A stretch of DNA of 64,000 nt from SAR86 cluster bacterium AG-390-O18. GTDB taxonomy: Bacteria; Pseudomonadota; Gammaproteobacteria; Magnimaribacterales; AG-339-G14. Under the pieces are notes generated by a model, which was not told where the DNA came from, made no database searches, and saw only the letters and a program-made list of their open reading frames with translations. The DNA lies in NCBI GenBank assembly GCA_003279605.1, contig QCHF01000002.1, forward strand, positions 385,586 through 449,585, given 5' to 3'. The position numbers and the translations under genes are program-made. Positions 52,311-64,000 of this stretch are shown piece after piece (position 1 is the stretch's first letter; each line of letters opens with the position of its first letter).

Positions 52311-55300
52311 ATGAAAGATTTATTAAAACTTTTTAAACAGGAAGAAGAAAACAATTTCAATGCAATTAAAGCTGGATTAGCTTCTGGCCAGCAAATTAGA
52401 TCCTGGTCTTTCGGAGAAGTAAAGAAGCCTGAAACCATAAATTATCGAACATTTAAACCTGAGAGAGATGGTTTATTTTGCGCAAAAATATTTGGACCAG
52501 TTAAGGATTACGAGTGTATTTGTGGCAAATATAAAAGAATGAAACATAGAGGGGTTGTCTGTGAGAAATGTGGAGTTGAAGTAACACTAGCCAAAGTCAG
52601 AAGAGAAAGAATGGGGCACATAGAACTAGCAGCTCCTGTCGCACATATATGGTTTTTAAAATCACTTCCTTCCAGAATATCTCTGCTTTTAGATAAAACA
52701 CTAAGAGAGGTAGAAAGAATTTTATACTTTGAATCTTTTGTCGTCACAGATCCAGGCATGACTGATCTAGAAAAAGGTCAGATTTTAGATGAAGAAGAAT
52801 ATTTTGAGAAACTAGAAGAGTTTGGAGAGGAATTTTCTGCTGGTATGGGGGCAGAATCGGTAAAAATTCTTCTCTCTGAAATGAATCTAGAAAATGAAAT
52901 ATCAGAGGTACAAGAACAGATAGATTCTACAAATAGTGATGCCAAGAAAAAGAAGCTTTCCAAAAGACTAAAAATTCTTAAGGCTTTTACATCCTCTAAC
53001 AACAAGCCAGAATGGATGATTCTAGATGTCTTGCCTGTTTTACCCCCTGATTTAAGACCTCTAGTGCCACTAGAAGGAGGAAGGTTTGCAACTTCTGATC
53101 TTAACGATCTCTACAGGAGAGTTATTAATCGTAACAATAGACTTAAAAGATTAATAGAATTAAATGCTCCTGAGATAATCGTTAGAAATGAAAAAAGAAT
53201 GCTTCAAGAGTCAGTCGATGCATTATTAGACAATGGAAGAAGAGGAAGAGCTATAACTGGTTCAAACAAAAGACCTTTGAAATCATTAGCAGACATGATC
53301 AAAGGAAAACAAGGTAGATTTAGACAAAATCTTTTAGGTAAGAGAGTAGATTATTCTGGAAGATCTGTAATTGTTGTAGGTCCAACTCTAAAACTTCATC
53401 AGTGTGGACTGCCTAAGAAAATGGCCTTGGAGCTTTTCAAACCATTTGTTTTTGGAAAACTCCAGCAAATGGAATTAGCTACAACTATTAAAGGCGCTAA
53501 AAGAATGGTTGAAAGAGAAGAGCCAGTAGTATGGGATATTTTGGCAGACGTAATTAGGGAGCATCCCATTCTATTAAATAGAGCACCAACTTTGCATAGA
53601 CTTGGAATTCAAGCATTTGAACCAACCTTAATCGAAGGAAAAGCTATCCAACTTCATCCGCTTGTATGTAAAGCTTACAACGCAGACTTTGATGGCGATC
53701 AAATGGCAGTGCATGTTCCTCTTACTTTGGGAGCTCAACTTGAGTGTAGAGCCTTGATGATGGCAAGTAATAATATTCTTTCACCTTCTAACGGAAAACC
53801 AATAATTGATCCTTCTCAAGATGTTGTCCTTGGTATTTATTACATGACGAGAGAAAAGGTTTCAGCTAAAGGAGAAGGTTCTATTTTTGCTGATATTAAT
53901 GAAGTTCATAGGGCTTACGAAAGCGGAAATATTGATCTTCAGGCAAAAATAAAAGTTAGATTGACTAATAAAGAATCTGATTTAAATCTAGTTGATACTA
54001 CTGTTGGAAGAGCAATTCTTTCTGGTATTCTTCCTAAGGAACTTGATTTTGAACTCATAAATAAACCTCTAGATAGTAAGGCAATATCTTCTCTCATAAA
54101 CATGGCATACAGACATAGTGGTTTGAAAGAAACAGTAATATTTGCAGACAAGTTAATGTACTTAGGATATGAGTATTCTACAAAGTCTGGATCTTCAATT
54201 TGCGTAGATGATTGTGTAATTCCTACTGACAAAGAGGAAATCATCTCAAGTGCTGAGTCTGAAGTAAAAGAAATCGAATCTCAGTATTCATCTGGACTTG
54301 TAACCCAAGGCGAAAAATACAATAAAGTTATTGATATTTGGTCAAGAGCAAATGAAAAAGTTGCCAGCTCATTGATGGATACTATCTCAACAGAAAAAGT
54401 TGAAGATAGAGAAGGAAATTCTGTAGACCAAAAATCCTTTAATTCAGTATTTATGTATTTGGATTCTGGAGCAAGAAGTTCACCTGCGCAGGTTAGACAA
54501 CTTGCAGGAATGAGGGGCCTGATGGCTAAACCAGACGGTTCAATTATTGAGACTCCTATTACAGCAAACTTCAGAGAAGGCTTAACTGTTCTCCAATACT
54601 TTACTTCTACTCACGGAGCTAGAAAAGGTTTGGCTGATACAGCTTTAAAGACTGCAAATTCAGGTTACCTTACAAGAAGATTAGTAGATGTTGCACAAGA
54701 TTTAGTAATTAGAGAAGAAGATTGTGAGACAAAAGAAGGTATTGAACTAAGATCGATTATCGAGGGTGGAGAAGTTGTTCAACATTTAAAAGATAGAATT
54801 TTAGGTAGAGTTTTAGCTGAGCCATTATCTTCAAAAGATGGATCTTTCAAAATTCCCAAAGGCACTCTTATCGATGAAGCATTAGCTGAACAAATTGAAC
54901 AAAACAATATAGATATTGCAAAAGTGAGATCTCCGATAACTTGTGAAACAAGCTTTGGTATTTGTTCAAAATGTTACGGTAGAGACTTAGGAAGAGGTAA
55001 TCTTGTAGATCCTGGCGAAGCCGTTGGAATTGTTGCGGCCCAATCAATTGGAGAACCAGGGACCCAACTTACAATGAGAACTTTCCATATTGGGGGAGCT
55101 GCGTCGAGATCTTCGGAGGAAGATAGAATTCAAGCTAAGTATGATGGGACTGTAAAATTTAGAAATTTAAATTCGCTTCAAAATAAATCTAAAAAGCAAG
55201 TCTGCATTTCTAGATCAGCTGAATTGGTTCTTTTTGATGAAAATGAATCTGAAAAAGAAAGATACAAAATTCCTTATGGCGCAGAAATAAATGTCAACGA

Positions 55301-56483
55301 AGGTGCTGCTATTAAGTCTGGAGAATTATTGGCAACTTGGGATCCATTAAATCATCCAATAATTTCTGAAGTAAAGGGTAAGGTAAATCTAAAAGATATG
55401 GAAAATGGTATAACCATTAGAGAGGTAACTGATGAGTTAACAGGCTTATCAAGTGTGGAAATTTTAGATGCATCTGAAAGAACCTCTGCCGGAAAAGATA
55501 TGAATCCTATGGTAGTTATTACAGATTCAAAAGGAAAAGAAGTTATGCTTCCTGGAGGAAAAAGACCTGCTGAATATAAGTTAGAACAAAAATCTCTCGT
55601 CAATGTAACTGATGGTCAATCTATTGAAATAGGTGACGTTCTTGCAAGAATTCCTAAAGAATCTTCTAAAACAAGAGATATTACTGGAGGACTTCCAAGA
55701 GTTGCTGATTTATTTGAAGCAAGACAACCAAAAGAAGTTGCTATTCTTGCTGAAATAAGTGGTGTAGTTTCTTGGGGAAAAGAGACTAAAGGAAAAAGAA
55801 GGCTTGTTTTAACCGGGAAGGAAGGTAAAGAAGAGATTGTTCGAGAAACCTTAATACTTAAAACAAGAAGTATTAATGTTTTTGAAGGGGAAACAGTCAC
55901 TAAAGGAGATGTTATAAGTGAAGGCTCCTTGAGTCCTCACGATATTCTTTCTTTAAAAGGAGTAGAAGAGTTGACAGAGTATGTGGTAAATGAAATCCAA
56001 GATGTTTATCGCTTACAAGGTGTCGAAATAAGTGATAAACACATTGAGTGTATCCTTAGACAAATGCTCAGAAAAGTTGAAGTTACAGAGTCTGGAGATA
56101 CAGATCTAATAATCGGTGACCAACTAGAACTTTCGGAGGTACTAGAACAAAATAAAAAAGCCTCTTCAGATGGCGGAATTCCAGCTAAATTCAAGCGTCT
56201 CTTATTAGGAATTACCAAAGCATCTCTTGCAACCGAGTCTTTTGTCTCAGCTGCATCTTTCCAAGAAACCACAAGAGTTCTTACTGAAGCCTCTGTAACT
56301 GGAAAGATAGATAAGTTAAGAGGGTTGAAAGAAAATGTTGTAATAGGAAGACTTATTCCTGCGGGTACAGGATATGGCGCTTCTCAAGGACAAGCAGATT
56401 TAGTTTCAGATATTGAATCTGAGCTAAGTGAAGTAATTGCTGATACAGAAGCCGATCAAGCTGAAACTGCAAATAAAGAATAG
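52311..56483 (+). CDS. rpoC: RNA polymerase beta' subunit
   Basis: 1390 aa, [15 protein letters not shown] catalytic motif. Confidence 0.99.
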   Translation: MKDLLKLFKQEEENNFNAIKAGLASGQQIRSWSFGEVKKPETINYRTFKPERDGLFCAKIFGPVKDYECICGKYKRMKHRGVVCEKCGVEVTLAKVRRERMGHIELAAPVAHIWFLKSLPSRISLLLDKTLREVERILYFESFVVTDPGMTDLEKGQILDEEEYFEKLEEFGEEFSAGMGAESVKILLSEMNLENEISEVQEQIDSTNSDAKKKKLSKRLKILKAFTSSNNKPEWMILDVLPVLPPDLRPLVPLEGGRFATSDLNDLYRRVINRNNRLKRLIELNAPEIIVRNEKRMLQESVDALLDNGRRGRAITGSNKRPLKSLADMIKGKQGRFRQNLLGKRVDYSGRSVIVVGPTLKLHQCGLPKKMALELFKPFVFGKLQQMELATTIKGAKRMVEREEPVVWDILADVIREHPILLNRAPTLHRLGIQAFEPTLIEGKAIQLHPLVCKAYNADFDGDQMAVHVPLTLGAQLECRALMMASNNILSPSNGKPIIDPSQDVVLGIYYMTREKVSAKGEGSIFADINEVHRAYESGNIDLQAKIKVRLTNKESDLNLVDTTVGRAILSGILPKELDFELINKPLDSKAISSLINMAYRHSGLKETVIFADKLMYLGYEYSTKSGSSICVDDCVIPTDKEEIISSAESEVKEIESQYSSGLVTQGEKYNKVIDIWSRANEKVASSLMDTISTEKVEDREGNSVDQKSFNSVFMYLDSGARSSPAQVRQLAGMRGLMAKPDGSIIETPITANFREGLTVLQYFTSTHGARKGLADTALKTANSGYLTRRLVDVAQDLVIREEDCETKEGIELRSIIEGGEVVQHLKDRILGRVLAEPLSSKDGSFKIPKGTLIDEALAEQIEQNNIDIAKVRSPITCETSFGICSKCYGRDLGRGNLVDPGEAVGIVAAQSIGEPGTQLTMRTFHIGGAASRSSEEDRIQAKYDGTVKFRNLNSLQNKSKKQVCISRSAELVLFDENESEKERYKIPYGAEINVNEGAAIKSGELLATWDPLNHPIISEVKGKVNLKDMENGITIREVTDELTGLSSVEILDASERTSAGKDMNPMVVITDSKGKEVMLPGGKRPAEYKLEQKSLVNVTDGQSIEIGDVLARIPKESSKTRDITGGLPRVADLFEARQPKEVAILAEISGVVSWGKETKGKRRLVLTGKEGKEEIVRETLILKTRSINVFEGETVTKGDVISEGSLSPHDILSLKGVEELTEYVVNEIQDVYRLQGVEISDKHIECILRQMLRKVEVTESGDTDLIIGDQLELSEVLEQNKKASSDGGIPAKFKRLLLGITKASLATESFVSAASFQETTRVLTEASVTGKIDKLRGLKENVVIGRLIPAGTGYGASQGQADLVSDIESELSEVIADTEADQAETANKE

Positions 56484-56484
56484 T

Positions 56485-56513
56485 TTGACCAAATGACAAT
56501 GTCTCATTAAAAT
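56485..56513 (+). promoter_or_regulatory. Sigma70-type promoter of the str operon (rpsL)
   Basis: TTGACC (56485-56490), 17-nt spacer, TAAAAT (56508-56513), directly after the rpoC stop codon. Confidence 0.75.
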
Positions 56514-56526
56514 CGCGCACTTAATT

Positions 56527-56898
56527 ATGGCAAGAGTAAATCAATTAATAAGAAAACCAAGAAAGGTTAAGAAAGCTAAAAGTGATGTTCCTGCATTAGT
56601 AGGCTCTCCTCAAAAAAGAGGAGTTTGCACTAGGGTTTATACGACAACTCCAAAGAAACCTAATTCAGCCTTAAGAAAAGTTTGTAAAGTAAGATTAACT
56701 TCAGGATATGAGGTGATCTCTTATATTGGTGGAGAAGGCCATAACCTTCAAGAACACTCTGTTGTTTTAATTAGAGGTGGTCGAGTTAAAGATCTTCCTG
56801 GTGTTAGATATCATACTGTTAGAGGTACACTCGACACTACGGGTGTCGACGACAGAAAACAACGTAGATCAAAATATGGATCTAAGAGGCCTAAGTAA
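56527..56898 (+). CDS. rpsL: 30S ribosomal protein S12
   Basis: [30 protein letters not shown]. Confidence 0.99.
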   Translation: MARVNQLIRKPRKVKKAKSDVPALVGSPQKRGVCTRVYTTTPKKPNSALRKVCKVRLTSGYEVISYIGGEGHNLQEHSVVLIRGGRVKDLPGVRYHTVRGTLDTTGVDDRKQRRSKYGSKRPK

Positions 56899-57368
56899 TG
56901 CCTAGAAAAGGACCTGTCCCAAAAAGAGATGTAATCCCTGATCCAAAATATGGGAATATAAAACTTGCTAAGTTTGTAAACAACTTAATGCAAAGAGGAA
57001 AAAAAAGTACAGCTGAAAAAATTATTTACTCAGCCTTAGATCAAGTTTCTTCAAAATCAAAAAGAGATCCGATTGAAATTTTTGAAGAAGCATTAGATCA
57101 GGTTGGCCCCCAAGTTGAAGTTAAATCTAGAAGGGTTGGTGGTGCTACTTATCAAGTTCCTTTGGAAGTAAAAACTTCAAGACGTCTTGCCTTAGCTATG
57201 AGATGGATTGTTTCAAGTGCGAAGAAAAGATCTGAAAAAAATATGTCTACAAAACTAGCCGGAGAATTAATTGATGCTGCTGACGGAAGAGGAGAGGCAG
57301 TAAAAAAACGTCAAGATACTCATAAAATGGCTGAAGCAAACAAAGCTTTCTCTCACTTTAGATTTTAA
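56898..57368 (+). CDS. rpsG: 30S ribosomal protein S7
   Basis: [20 protein letters not shown]. Confidence 0.99.
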   Translation: MPRKGPVPKRDVIPDPKYGNIKLAKFVNNLMQRGKKSTAEKIIYSALDQVSSKSKRDPIEIFEEALDQVGPQVEVKSRRVGGATYQVPLEVKTSRRLALAMRWIVSSAKKRSEKNMSTKLAGELIDAADGRGEAVKKRQDTHKMAEANKAFSHFRF

Positions 57369-57371
57369 TCA

Positions 57372-59486
57372 ATGTCTGCGAGAAAAGTTCCACTAAACCT
57401 TTATAGAAACATTGGCATTTGCGCACACGTAGATGCTGGTAAGACTACAACAACTGAAAGAGTCCTTTTCTATACTGGAATATCACACAAAATAGGTGAG
57501 GTTCATGATGGGGCTGCCACAATGGATTGGATGGAACAAGAACAAGAGAGAGGTATTACCATTACTTCAGCTGCTACGACTTGCTTTTGGAAAGGTATGA
57601 GAAGTCAATTTAACGAACATAGAATAAATATAATTGATACTCCTGGTCACGTAGATTTTACTATCGAAGTTGAAAGATCATTAAGAGTTTTGGATGGTGC
57701 TGTAGTAGTTTTCTGTGGAAGTTCTGGTGTTGAACCTCAATCAGAAACTGTTTGGAGGCAAGCAAACAGATACAAAGTTCCCAGAATAGCTTTTGTGAAT
57801 AAAATGGATAGAGCTGGAGCTGATTTCTTAAAAGTTGTTGGTCAAATTAAAGATAGGTTAGGTGCTACTCCTGTTCCAATACAACTTCCTATAGGAGCAG
57901 AAGATGATTTCAAAGGAATAATAGATTTGATGAGAATGAAAGCTCTCTACTGGGATGGAGATGACATGGGAACATCTTATAGAGAAGAAGATATTCCATC
58001 AGACCTTCTAGACCAATCAAATGAATATAGAGAAGCTATGCTTGAGACAGTTGCAGAAGCAAGTGAAGAATTAATGGAAAAATATCTAGAAAATGGTGAT
58101 TTATCTCTTGATGAAATAATTGAAGGAATCAGAATTAGAACTTTAAATAATGAAATAGTTCCTACTATATGCGGTTCTGCCTTCAAGAATAAAGGAGTTC
58201 AACCAATGTTGGATTGTGTAATTGATTTTCTTCCTTCGCCTGATGAAGTTGAAGCAATACAAGGTATTTTAGAAGATGAAGAAACAACTGATCAAAGATC
58301 ATCTAGTGATGAAGAACCTTTTTCTGCTTTAGCCTTCAAAATTGCCACAGATCCTTTTGTTGGAACTTTAACATTTGTGAGAGTTTATTCGGGCGTTCTA
58401 AATTCTGGAGATGCCGTTTATTCTCCAGCTAAAAGATCTAAAGAGAGAATTGGAAGGATGCTTCAAATGCATGCTAACAATAGAAGTGAAATATCAGAAG
58501 TTAGAGCAGGAGATATAGCTGCAGTTATTGGTTTAAAAGATGTAACTACAGGGGATACATTATGTGATCTCAAAAAACCAATTATCTTGGAAAAAATGAC
58601 TTTCCCAGAGCCTGTTATTTCAGTTGCGGTAGAACCTAAAACAAAAACAGACCAAGAAAAAATGTCGACAGCCTTAGGAAGACTTGCGCAAGAAGACCCA
58701 TCCTTTAGAGTAAGTTCTGACGAAGAGTCGGGTCAGACAATTATCTCAGGTATGGGAGAACTTCATCTTGATGTACTTGTTGATAGAATGAAAAGAGAAT
58801 TTGATGTTGAAGCTAACATCGGTAAGCCTCAAGTAGCATACAGAGAAACAATAAAGAAAGATGTTGAGTCTGAAGGAAAATTTGTCAGACAATCTGGAGG
58901 AAAGGGGCAATATGGCCATGTTTGGTTAAAAATAGAGCCTTTAGCAGAATCTGAAAAAGAAGATGAAAATGAAGTATTCCAATTTGTGAATAAAATTGTT
59001 GGAGGAACTATTCCTAGAGAATTTATTCCAGCTGTTGAAAAAGGTGCTTTCGAGCAAATGCAATCGGGAATCATAGGTGGCTTTCCTTTGATCGATGTAA
59101 AAGTAACAGTTTATGATGGATCTTTTCATGATGTAGATTCTTCTGAGATTGCTTTTAAGGTTGCCTCCTCAATGGCTTTAAAAGATGGAGCACTAAAAGC
59201 CAATCCGGTCATACTTGAACCAATAATGAAGCTGGAAGTTGTAACTCCAGAAGAATACATGGGTGATGTTGTTGGAGATTTAAACAGAAGAAGAGGAATA
59301 GTCCAAGGTATGAATGATATTCATGCCGGAAAGGTTCTAGATGGTGAAGTTCCTCTTGCAGAAATGTTTGGTTATGCAACTGATTTAAGGTCTGCTACTC
59401 AAGGAAGAGCAACTTTCACCATGGAACCTTTGAAGTATTCAGAAGTCCCTGCAAATGTTGCAGAAGCACTTATAAATAAAGGTTAA
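57372..59486 (+). CDS. fusA: Elongation factor G
   Basis: [24 protein letters not shown]; 704 aa. Confidence 0.99.
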   Translation: MSARKVPLNLYRNIGICAHVDAGKTTTTERVLFYTGISHKIGEVHDGAATMDWMEQEQERGITITSAATTCFWKGMRSQFNEHRINIIDTPGHVDFTIEVERSLRVLDGAVVVFCGSSGVEPQSETVWRQANRYKVPRIAFVNKMDRAGADFLKVVGQIKDRLGATPVPIQLPIGAEDDFKGIIDLMRMKALYWDGDDMGTSYREEDIPSDLLDQSNEYREAMLETVAEASEELMEKYLENGDLSLDEIIEGIRIRTLNNEIVPTICGSAFKNKGVQPMLDCVIDFLPSPDEVEAIQGILEDEETTDQRSSSDEEPFSALAFKIATDPFVGTLTFVRVYSGVLNSGDAVYSPAKRSKERIGRMLQMHANNRSEISEVRAGDIAAVIGLKDVTTGDTLCDLKKPIILEKMTFPEPVISVAVEPKTKTDQEKMSTALGRLAQEDPSFRVSSDEESGQTIISGMGELHLDVLVDRMKREFDVEANIGKPQVAYRETIKKDVESEGKFVRQSGGKGQYGHVWLKIEPLAESEKEDENEVFQFVNKIVGGTIPREFIPAVEKGAFEQMQSGIIGGFPLIDVKVTVYDGSFHDVDSSEIAFKVASSMALKDGALKANPVILEPIMKLEVVTPEEYMGDVVGDLNRRRGIVQGMNDIHAGKVLDGEVPLAEMFGYATDLRSATQGRATFTMEPLKYSEVPANVAEALINKG

Positions 59487-59493
59487 TTTCTTA

Positions 59494-59522
59494 TTGACAG
59501 TCTCTAAGGGCAGGCATAGAAT
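59494..59522 (+). promoter_or_regulatory. Consensus sigma70 promoter of the S10 operon
   Basis: TTGACA (59494-59499), 17-nt spacer, TAGAAT (59517-59522). Confidence 0.85.
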
Positions 59523-59528
59523 TGCCGC

Positions 59529-59586
59529 TCTTTTGCATATTTATATGTAAAAGACCGATTTTTTCGGAACGTTCTTTAAAAATTTT
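59529..59586 (+). promoter_or_regulatory. Structured S10 leader: two hairpins plus boxA-like element
   Basis: TCTTTTGCATA-TTTA-TATGTAAAAGA (59529-59554, 11 bp with one G-U); CCGA-TTTTT-TCGG (59555-59567); GTTCTTTAAAAATTTT (59571-59586) resembling rrn boxA (TGCTCTTTAACAATTT). Confidence 0.55.
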
Positions 59587-59608
59587 GTTGTTTAAATAGA
59601 GGTAAGCT

Positions 59609-59929
59609 TTGCAAAGCCAAAATATAAGAATTCGTCTAAAAGCTTTTGATAACAAGCTGATAGATAAGTCTGCAAAAGAAATTGTAGAGACTGTTAAAAG
59701 AACTGGTGCAGTTGTAAAAGGGCCTATCCCTATGCCTGTGAGAAAAAGACAAACAACAATTTTAATTTCTCCCCATAAAGATAAGGATGCTCGTGATCAA
59801 TACGAGATTAGAACTTACAAACGAATTATGGACATAATCAAACCTACTGAAAAAACAGTGGATGCGCTGATGAAGCTAGATCTTTCTGCAGGTGTAGATG
59901 TACAAATTTCTCTGGATGAACTTAACTAA
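59609..59929 (+). CDS. rpsJ: 30S ribosomal protein S10 (TTG start)
   Basis: [34 protein letters not shown]. Confidence 0.98.
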   Translation: MQSQNIRIRLKAFDNKLIDKSAKEIVETVKRTGAVVKGPIPMPVRKRQTTILISPHKDKDARDQYEIRTYKRIMDIIKPTEKTVDALMKLDLSAGVDVQISLDELN

Positions 59930-59931
59930 AA

Positions 59932-60570
59932 ATGATTGGATTAATTGCAAGAAAAGAAGGAATGAGCAGGGTTTTCACTGAAGAAGGGAAGTCTATTCCT
60001 GTTACGATTTTGAAAGTTCATTCAAATATTATTTCTCAGATTAAAACTTCTGAAACAGATGGTTATGATGCCATCCAAATATCTGCAGTAGATAAATCCG
60101 AAAAAAATCAATCCAAAGCTGAAATAGGTCACTTAAGCAAGAACAATATTTCTTTCAAAAAACTTTCTCAAGAATTTTCCGTAAATATAACTGAAGAAGA
60201 AAATCTTGATATAGGATCCGAACTTAAAGCCGACATATTTGAAGAAGGCCAATTTGTTGATGTAATAGGCACGACAAAAGGTAAAGGCTTTGCGGGAACT
60301 GTAAAAAGATGGAATTTCGCAACTCAAGACGCTACTCATGGAAATTCCCTTGCTCATAGAAAGCCAGGTTCGATAGGACAATGTCAAACTCCTGGAAGAG
60401 TTTGGAAAGGTAAAAAAATGTCAGGACACATGGGTAACGTAAGACAAACTACACAAAATCTAAAAGTCCAAAAAATTGATTTAGAAAATAACTTCATTTT
60501 AATCAAAGGAGCTGTTCCTGGTCCAAACGGATCAGAGGTTACCATCAAACCTGCAACTAAAAAATCATGA
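59932..60570 (+). CDS. rplC: 50S ribosomal protein L3
   Basis: MIGLIARKEGMSRVFTEEGK, GHMGNVRQTTQNLKV. Confidence 0.99.
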   Translation: MIGLIARKEGMSRVFTEEGKSIPVTILKVHSNIISQIKTSETDGYDAIQISAVDKSEKNQSKAEIGHLSKNNISFKKLSQEFSVNITEEENLDIGSELKADIFEEGQFVDVIGTTKGKGFAGTVKRWNFATQDATHGNSLAHRKPGSIGQCQTPGRVWKGKKMSGHMGNVRQTTQNLKVQKIDLENNFILIKGAVPGPNGSEVTIKPATKKS

Positions 60571-61181
60571 AACTACCCTTTTTAAAATCTTCTAAAACAA
60601 CTGAGGCTGAAGTTTCAGAAAAAATTTTTGGAGTTGAGATTAACCACGATCTAATTGCTCAACTCGTTAAAATCTATATTGAAAACAGCCACCCTGGCAC
60701 AAAAGCTCAAAAAAATAGATCTGCAGTTAGAGGGGGTGGAAAAAAACCTTGGCGTCAAAAGGGAACAGGGCGAGCTAGAGCAGGAACATCTAGAAGTCCT
60801 ATCTGGCGTGGAGGAGGAGTTGTATTTCCTTCTTCAACTAAATCAGCAAAACCAAAAAAACTAAATAAGAAAATGTATAAATCTGCAATGCGATCCATTT
60901 TTTCCTCTCTTGCAAAAGAAAATAGAGTTTATTTATCAGATCAAATAAATATAGAAAATCCCAAGACAAAGGATTTTGTGGAATTTTTAAAGAAAAATGA
61001 ACTTGAAGAGGGACTTTTCATTGTTGATGAAATTTCAAACAACCTTGATTTAGCTTCAAGAAATTTACCAAATGTAAATGTAACTAATTTAAATACTTTG
61101 AATCCTATTAATTTATTAAAGTTTAACTCAATAGTAATTGTTGAAAATTGTCTTAACCTTATCGAAGAAAAATTATCATGA
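60567..61181 (+). CDS. rplD: 50S ribosomal protein L4
   Basis: KPWRQKGTGRARAGTSRSPIWRGGGVVF. Confidence 0.98.
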   Translation: MKLPFLKSSKTTEAEVSEKIFGVEINHDLIAQLVKIYIENSHPGTKAQKNRSAVRGGGKKPWRQKGTGRARAGTSRSPIWRGGGVVFPSSTKSAKPKKLNKKMYKSAMRSIFSSLAKENRVYLSDQINIENPKTKDFVEFLKKNELEEGLFIVDEISNNLDLASRNLPNVNVTNLNTLNPINLLKFNSIVIVENCLNLIEEKLS

Positions 61182-61480
61182 GTACTGTTATTCCAAACAA
61201 AATTATTGAATCAGCTTTAGTTTCTGAAAAATCTTCTTTGGTTGGACAAAACGCAAATACATACGTATTTAAAGTGAATACTTCTGCTACAAAAAATCAA
61301 GTAAAGAAAGCTATAGAGACAAAATTTGATGTAAATGTTACTAAGGTAAATATTTTAAATGTTAAAGGTAAGACAAAAAGAATGATGAATCTTAGAGGCA
61401 AGATCAGAAAGAAATCTGATTGGAAAAAAGCCTATGTTTCCTTAAAACCAGAACAACGAATCGAGATTATTCAAGAATAA
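61178..61480 (+). CDS. rplW: 50S ribosomal protein L23
   Basis: [12 protein letters not shown]...[30 protein letters not shown]. Confidence 0.97.
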   Translation: MSTVIPNKIIESALVSEKSSLVGQNANTYVFKVNTSATKNQVKKAIETKFDVNVTKVNILNVKGKTKRMMNLRGKIRKKSDWKKAYVSLKPEQRIEIIQE

Positions 61481-61481
61481 A

Positions 61482-62306
61482 ATGGCAGTAGTAAGGGCAA
61501 AACCAACGTCACCAGGAAGAAGATTTAGAAGTCTTCAGACTGGAAAGGATTTATACAAAGGAAGACCTTTGTCTTCTCTTGTTACTAAAAAAAGTAAAAC
61601 CGGCGGTAGAAATAATGCGGGAAGAATTACAACGCGTCACATCGGCGGGGGACATAAGCAACACTATAGAATCATTGATTTCAAGAGAAATAAAGACAAT
61701 ATCCCTGCGAAGGTAGAAAGGATCGAATATGATCCTAACAGATCAGCATTTATAGCCTTATTGCTTTATAACGATGGTGAAAGAAGATACATAATTGCCC
61801 CTAAAAGTCTCAAAGTAAACGATCAAGTACTTTCTGGAGAAAAGGCATCGGTAAATGTTGGAAATACTCTAGTTTTAAAAGATATCCCTGTTGGAACAAT
61901 TATTCATTGTGTTGAACTTAAACCAGGAAAAGGAGCTCAACTGGCTAGAAGTGCAGGAACCTACGTACAATTTGTTGCTAAAGAAGGACAGTACGCAACA
62001 CTAAGACTTAAAAGTGGCGAGGTCAGAAAGGTTTTGACTGAATGCAGGGCAACAATTGGAGAAGTCTCAAATCAAGAACATTCACTAAAATCATTCGGTA
62101 AAGCTGGAGCTAAAAGATGGATTGGAGTGAGACCCACCGTTAGAGGAGTAGCAATGAATCCTATTGATCATCCTCATGGAGGTGGAGAAGGAAAGACTTC
62201 AGGAGGAAGACATCCGGTCTCTCCATGGGGAGTTCCTACTAAGGGATACAGAACCAGAAGTAATAAAAGAACAGATTCATTAATTGTTAGAAGAAGGAAG
62301 AAGTAA
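61482..62306 (+). CDS. rplB: 50S ribosomal protein L2
   Basis: [57 protein letters not shown]. Confidence 0.99.
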   Translation: MAVVRAKPTSPGRRFRSLQTGKDLYKGRPLSSLVTKKSKTGGRNNAGRITTRHIGGGHKQHYRIIDFKRNKDNIPAKVERIEYDPNRSAFIALLLYNDGERRYIIAPKSLKVNDQVLSGEKASVNVGNTLVLKDIPVGTIIHCVELKPGKGAQLARSAGTYVQFVAKEGQYATLRLKSGEVRKVLTECRATIGEVSNQEHSLKSFGKAGAKRWIGVRPTVRGVAMNPIDHPHGGGEGKTSGGRHPVSPWGVPTKGYRTRSNKRTDSLIVRRRKK

Positions 62307-62578
62307 TGGTTAGATCGTTAAAAAAAGGCCCGTTTGTAGATCATCATCTTGAAGAGAAAGTTCAAAAGGCAATTGAAGAGAAGAGCAAAAGACCAATAAA
62401 AACTTGGTCAAGGAGATCAATGATTACACCTGAAATGGTGAACTTGACTATTGCAGTCCACAACGGTCGTGCTCATGTGCCAATTCTTATTAAAGAGGAC
62501 ATGGTTGGGCATAAGTTAGGAGAATTTGTTCCTACAAGAACATTCAAAATACACTCGGGAGACAGACAAGCAGGTTAA
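62306..62578 (+). CDS. rpsS: 30S ribosomal protein S19
   Basis: [19 protein letters not shown]. Confidence 0.99.
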   Translation: MVRSLKKGPFVDHHLEEKVQKAIEEKSKRPIKTWSRRSMITPEMVNLTIAVHNGRAHVPILIKEDMVGHKLGEFVPTRTFKIHSGDRQAG

Positions 62579-62580
62579 TT

Positions 62581-62922
62581 ATGACTGAAGTAAAAGCAAA
62601 GCTTAGCAGATTAACTGTTTCATCTTATAAAGTAAGGTTGGTAGCTGATCAAATTAGAGGTAAAAAGGTTGAAGAGGCCATAGATATATTATCTTTTAGC
62701 AAAAAATCTTCTGCCTCAAACGTACTTAAGCTTTTAGAATCAGCCATTGCCAATGCCGAAAACAACAAAGGATTAGACATTGATGATCTTTTTGTTTCAG
62801 AAATTAAAGTTGATGAATCTTTTATTTTAAAAAGAATCCAAGCAAGAGCTAGAGGAAGAGCAGACAGAATTCAAAAACGTAGTTGTCATGTCAACATAAC
62901 TTTAGGGAGTGAGAAAAATTAA
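62581..62922 (+). CDS. rplV: 50S ribosomal protein L22
   Basis: [45 protein letters not shown]. Confidence 0.98.
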   Translation: MTEVKAKLSRLTVSSYKVRLVADQIRGKKVEEAIDILSFSKKSSASNVLKLLESAIANAENNKGLDIDDLFVSEIKVDESFILKRIQARARGRADRIQKRSCHVNITLGSEKN

Positions 62923-63573
62923 ATGGGACAAAAAGTAAACCCAATAGGAATACGATTAGGAGTTTCGCGTAAGCATAATTCAACTTGGTATGCTGAAAAA
63001 GATAAGTATCAAGAACTTTTGCTTAATGATTTTGCTGTGAGAGAGTTCCTTAAAAAAGAACTTGATAATTCTTTTGTAAGCAAAATTGAAATTGAACGTC
63101 CTTCACAAAGTGGGAAAGTAACCATCCATACCTCAAGACCAGGAATGATCATTGGAAAAAAAGGTGAGGATATAGACCGTCTAAGGGATGAGCTTGCAAA
63201 GTTAATGGAAGTTCCAGTTAGTTTAAATATTCAAGAAATAAGAAAACCTGATTTGGATGCTCAATTGGTCGCTGCAAATATTGCAGTTCAACTTGAAAGA
63301 CGTGCAATGTTTAGAAGAGTCATAAAAAGAGCTGCACAAAATACTATGCGTCAAGGTGCTCAAGGAGTAAAAGTTAGAGTAGCAGGAAGATTGGGTGGTG
63401 CAGAAATTGCAAGAGCTGAATGGCATAAAGAAGGGCGAGTACCCCTTCATACTCTTAGAGCAGATATAGATTATGGTCTTGCAGAAGCAAAAACAACTTA
63501 TGGAATCATTGGGGTAAAAGTATGGATTTGTAGAGGTGAAATATCTACAAAACCTAAAAAAACTGATAATTAA
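62923..63573 (+). CDS. rpsC: 30S ribosomal protein S3
   Basis: [28 protein letters not shown] motif [12 protein letters not shown]. Confidence 0.99.
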   Translation: MGQKVNPIGIRLGVSRKHNSTWYAEKDKYQELLLNDFAVREFLKKELDNSFVSKIEIERPSQSGKVTIHTSRPGMIIGKKGEDIDRLRDELAKLMEVPVSLNIQEIRKPDLDAQLVAANIAVQLERRAMFRRVIKRAAQNTMRQGAQGVKVRVAGRLGGAEIARAEWHKEGRVPLHTLRADIDYGLAEAKTTYGIIGVKVWICRGEISTKPKKTDN

Positions 63574-63578
63574 AAATT

Positions 63579-63992
63579 ATGTTTCAACCAAAAAGAACAA
63601 AGTATAGAAAGCAAATGAAGGGCCGCAACAGAGGTCTTGCCCAGAAGGGCAATTCCCTAGATTTTGGTGCTTTTGGTCTAAAAGCTACGTCTAGAGGACA
63701 AATCACTTCAAGACAAATTGAGGCTGCTAGAAGAGCTATGACAAGACATGTCAAAAGGGGGGCAAAAATTTGGATAAGAATTTTTCCTGATAAACCAATT
63801 ACAAAAAAACCTCTTGAAGTCAGACAAGGTAAGGGTAAGGGAAATGTTGAGTATTGGGTTTGTCCGATTAAACCAGGAAGAATTCTTTATGAGATGGAAG
63901 GTGTTGATGAGTCAATTGCAAGAGAAGCTTTAACTTTAGCAGCTGCAAAATTACCTGTAGGAACAAAATTTGTTCAGAGGAGATCAGTTTAA
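63579..63992 (+). CDS. rplP: 50S ribosomal protein L16
   Basis: [25 protein letters not shown]. Confidence 0.99.
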   Translation: MFQPKRTKYRKQMKGRNRGLAQKGNSLDFGAFGLKATSRGQITSRQIEAARRAMTRHVKRGAKIWIRIFPDKPITKKPLEVRQGKGKGNVEYWVCPIKPGRILYEMEGVDESIAREALTLAAAKLPVGTKFVQRRSV

Positions 63993-64000
63993 TGGCTAAG
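63992..64000 (+). CDS. rpmC: Probable start of 50S ribosomal protein L29 (truncated by window end)
   Basis: TAATG overlap with rplP; ATGGCTAAG only; identity inferred from S10 operon order. Confidence 0.6.

Noticed and set aside
49345-56272. Multiple minus-strand ORFs of 68-127 aa opposite rpoB/rpoC
   Set aside because: Antisense ORFs inside conserved coding sequence with no recognisable domains or start signals.
48230-56483. Search for inteins or rifampicin/streptomycin-resistance-type changes in rpoB/rpoC/rpsL
   Set aside because: Lengths are normal; the RpoB cluster and S12 TTTPKKPNS look wild-type.

Overview
This 64 kb window looks like a low-GC, tightly packed chromosome segment from a marine gammaproteobacterium. 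A SAR86-like origin is my inference from gene content, synteny and base composition, and no search was run. It runs from leuS (partial, minus strand) through accC-accB-aroQ, an isolated DsbD alpha domain, ABC transporter ATPase, ilvD, trxA, rho, rsmD, bamD/rluD and ilvBHC. An accessory stretch follows at about 17.5-30.5 kb: SDR, sulfatase, ZnuD-like TonB receptor with a His-rich partner, epoxide hydrolase, desaturase, redoxin, crotonase, amidohydrolase and MFS, with solitary tRNA-Ile(GAT) and tRNA-Ala(TGC). Next come coaE-yacG, a long minus-strand operon (rnr-rlmB-lpxC-secA-argJ-TenI), rraA, a GH3 enzyme and birA. The window ends with a continuous tRNA-tuf-tRNA-Trp-secE-nusG-rplKAJL-rpoBC-rpsLG-fusA-S10 superoperon, cut off at rpmC. 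I see no CRISPR array, IS element, rRNA or prophage. I do not see one clear-cut novel multi-gene system. The strongest unusual signals are: (i) the tuf stop codon overlaps the first two nucleotides of mature tRNA-Trp; (ii) a stand-alone DsbD alpha domain sits in the usual dsbD position; (iii) a putative zinc TonB receptor has acidic/His loops and a small His-rich partner; (iv) tufA is absent and fusA-rpsJ instead has a consensus promoter, structured leader and boxA-like element; (v) the canonical birA-tRNA-tuf locus appears rearranged by an inversion with loss of tRNA-Gly; (vi) a TenI-like protein has lost its usual MutT partner domain.
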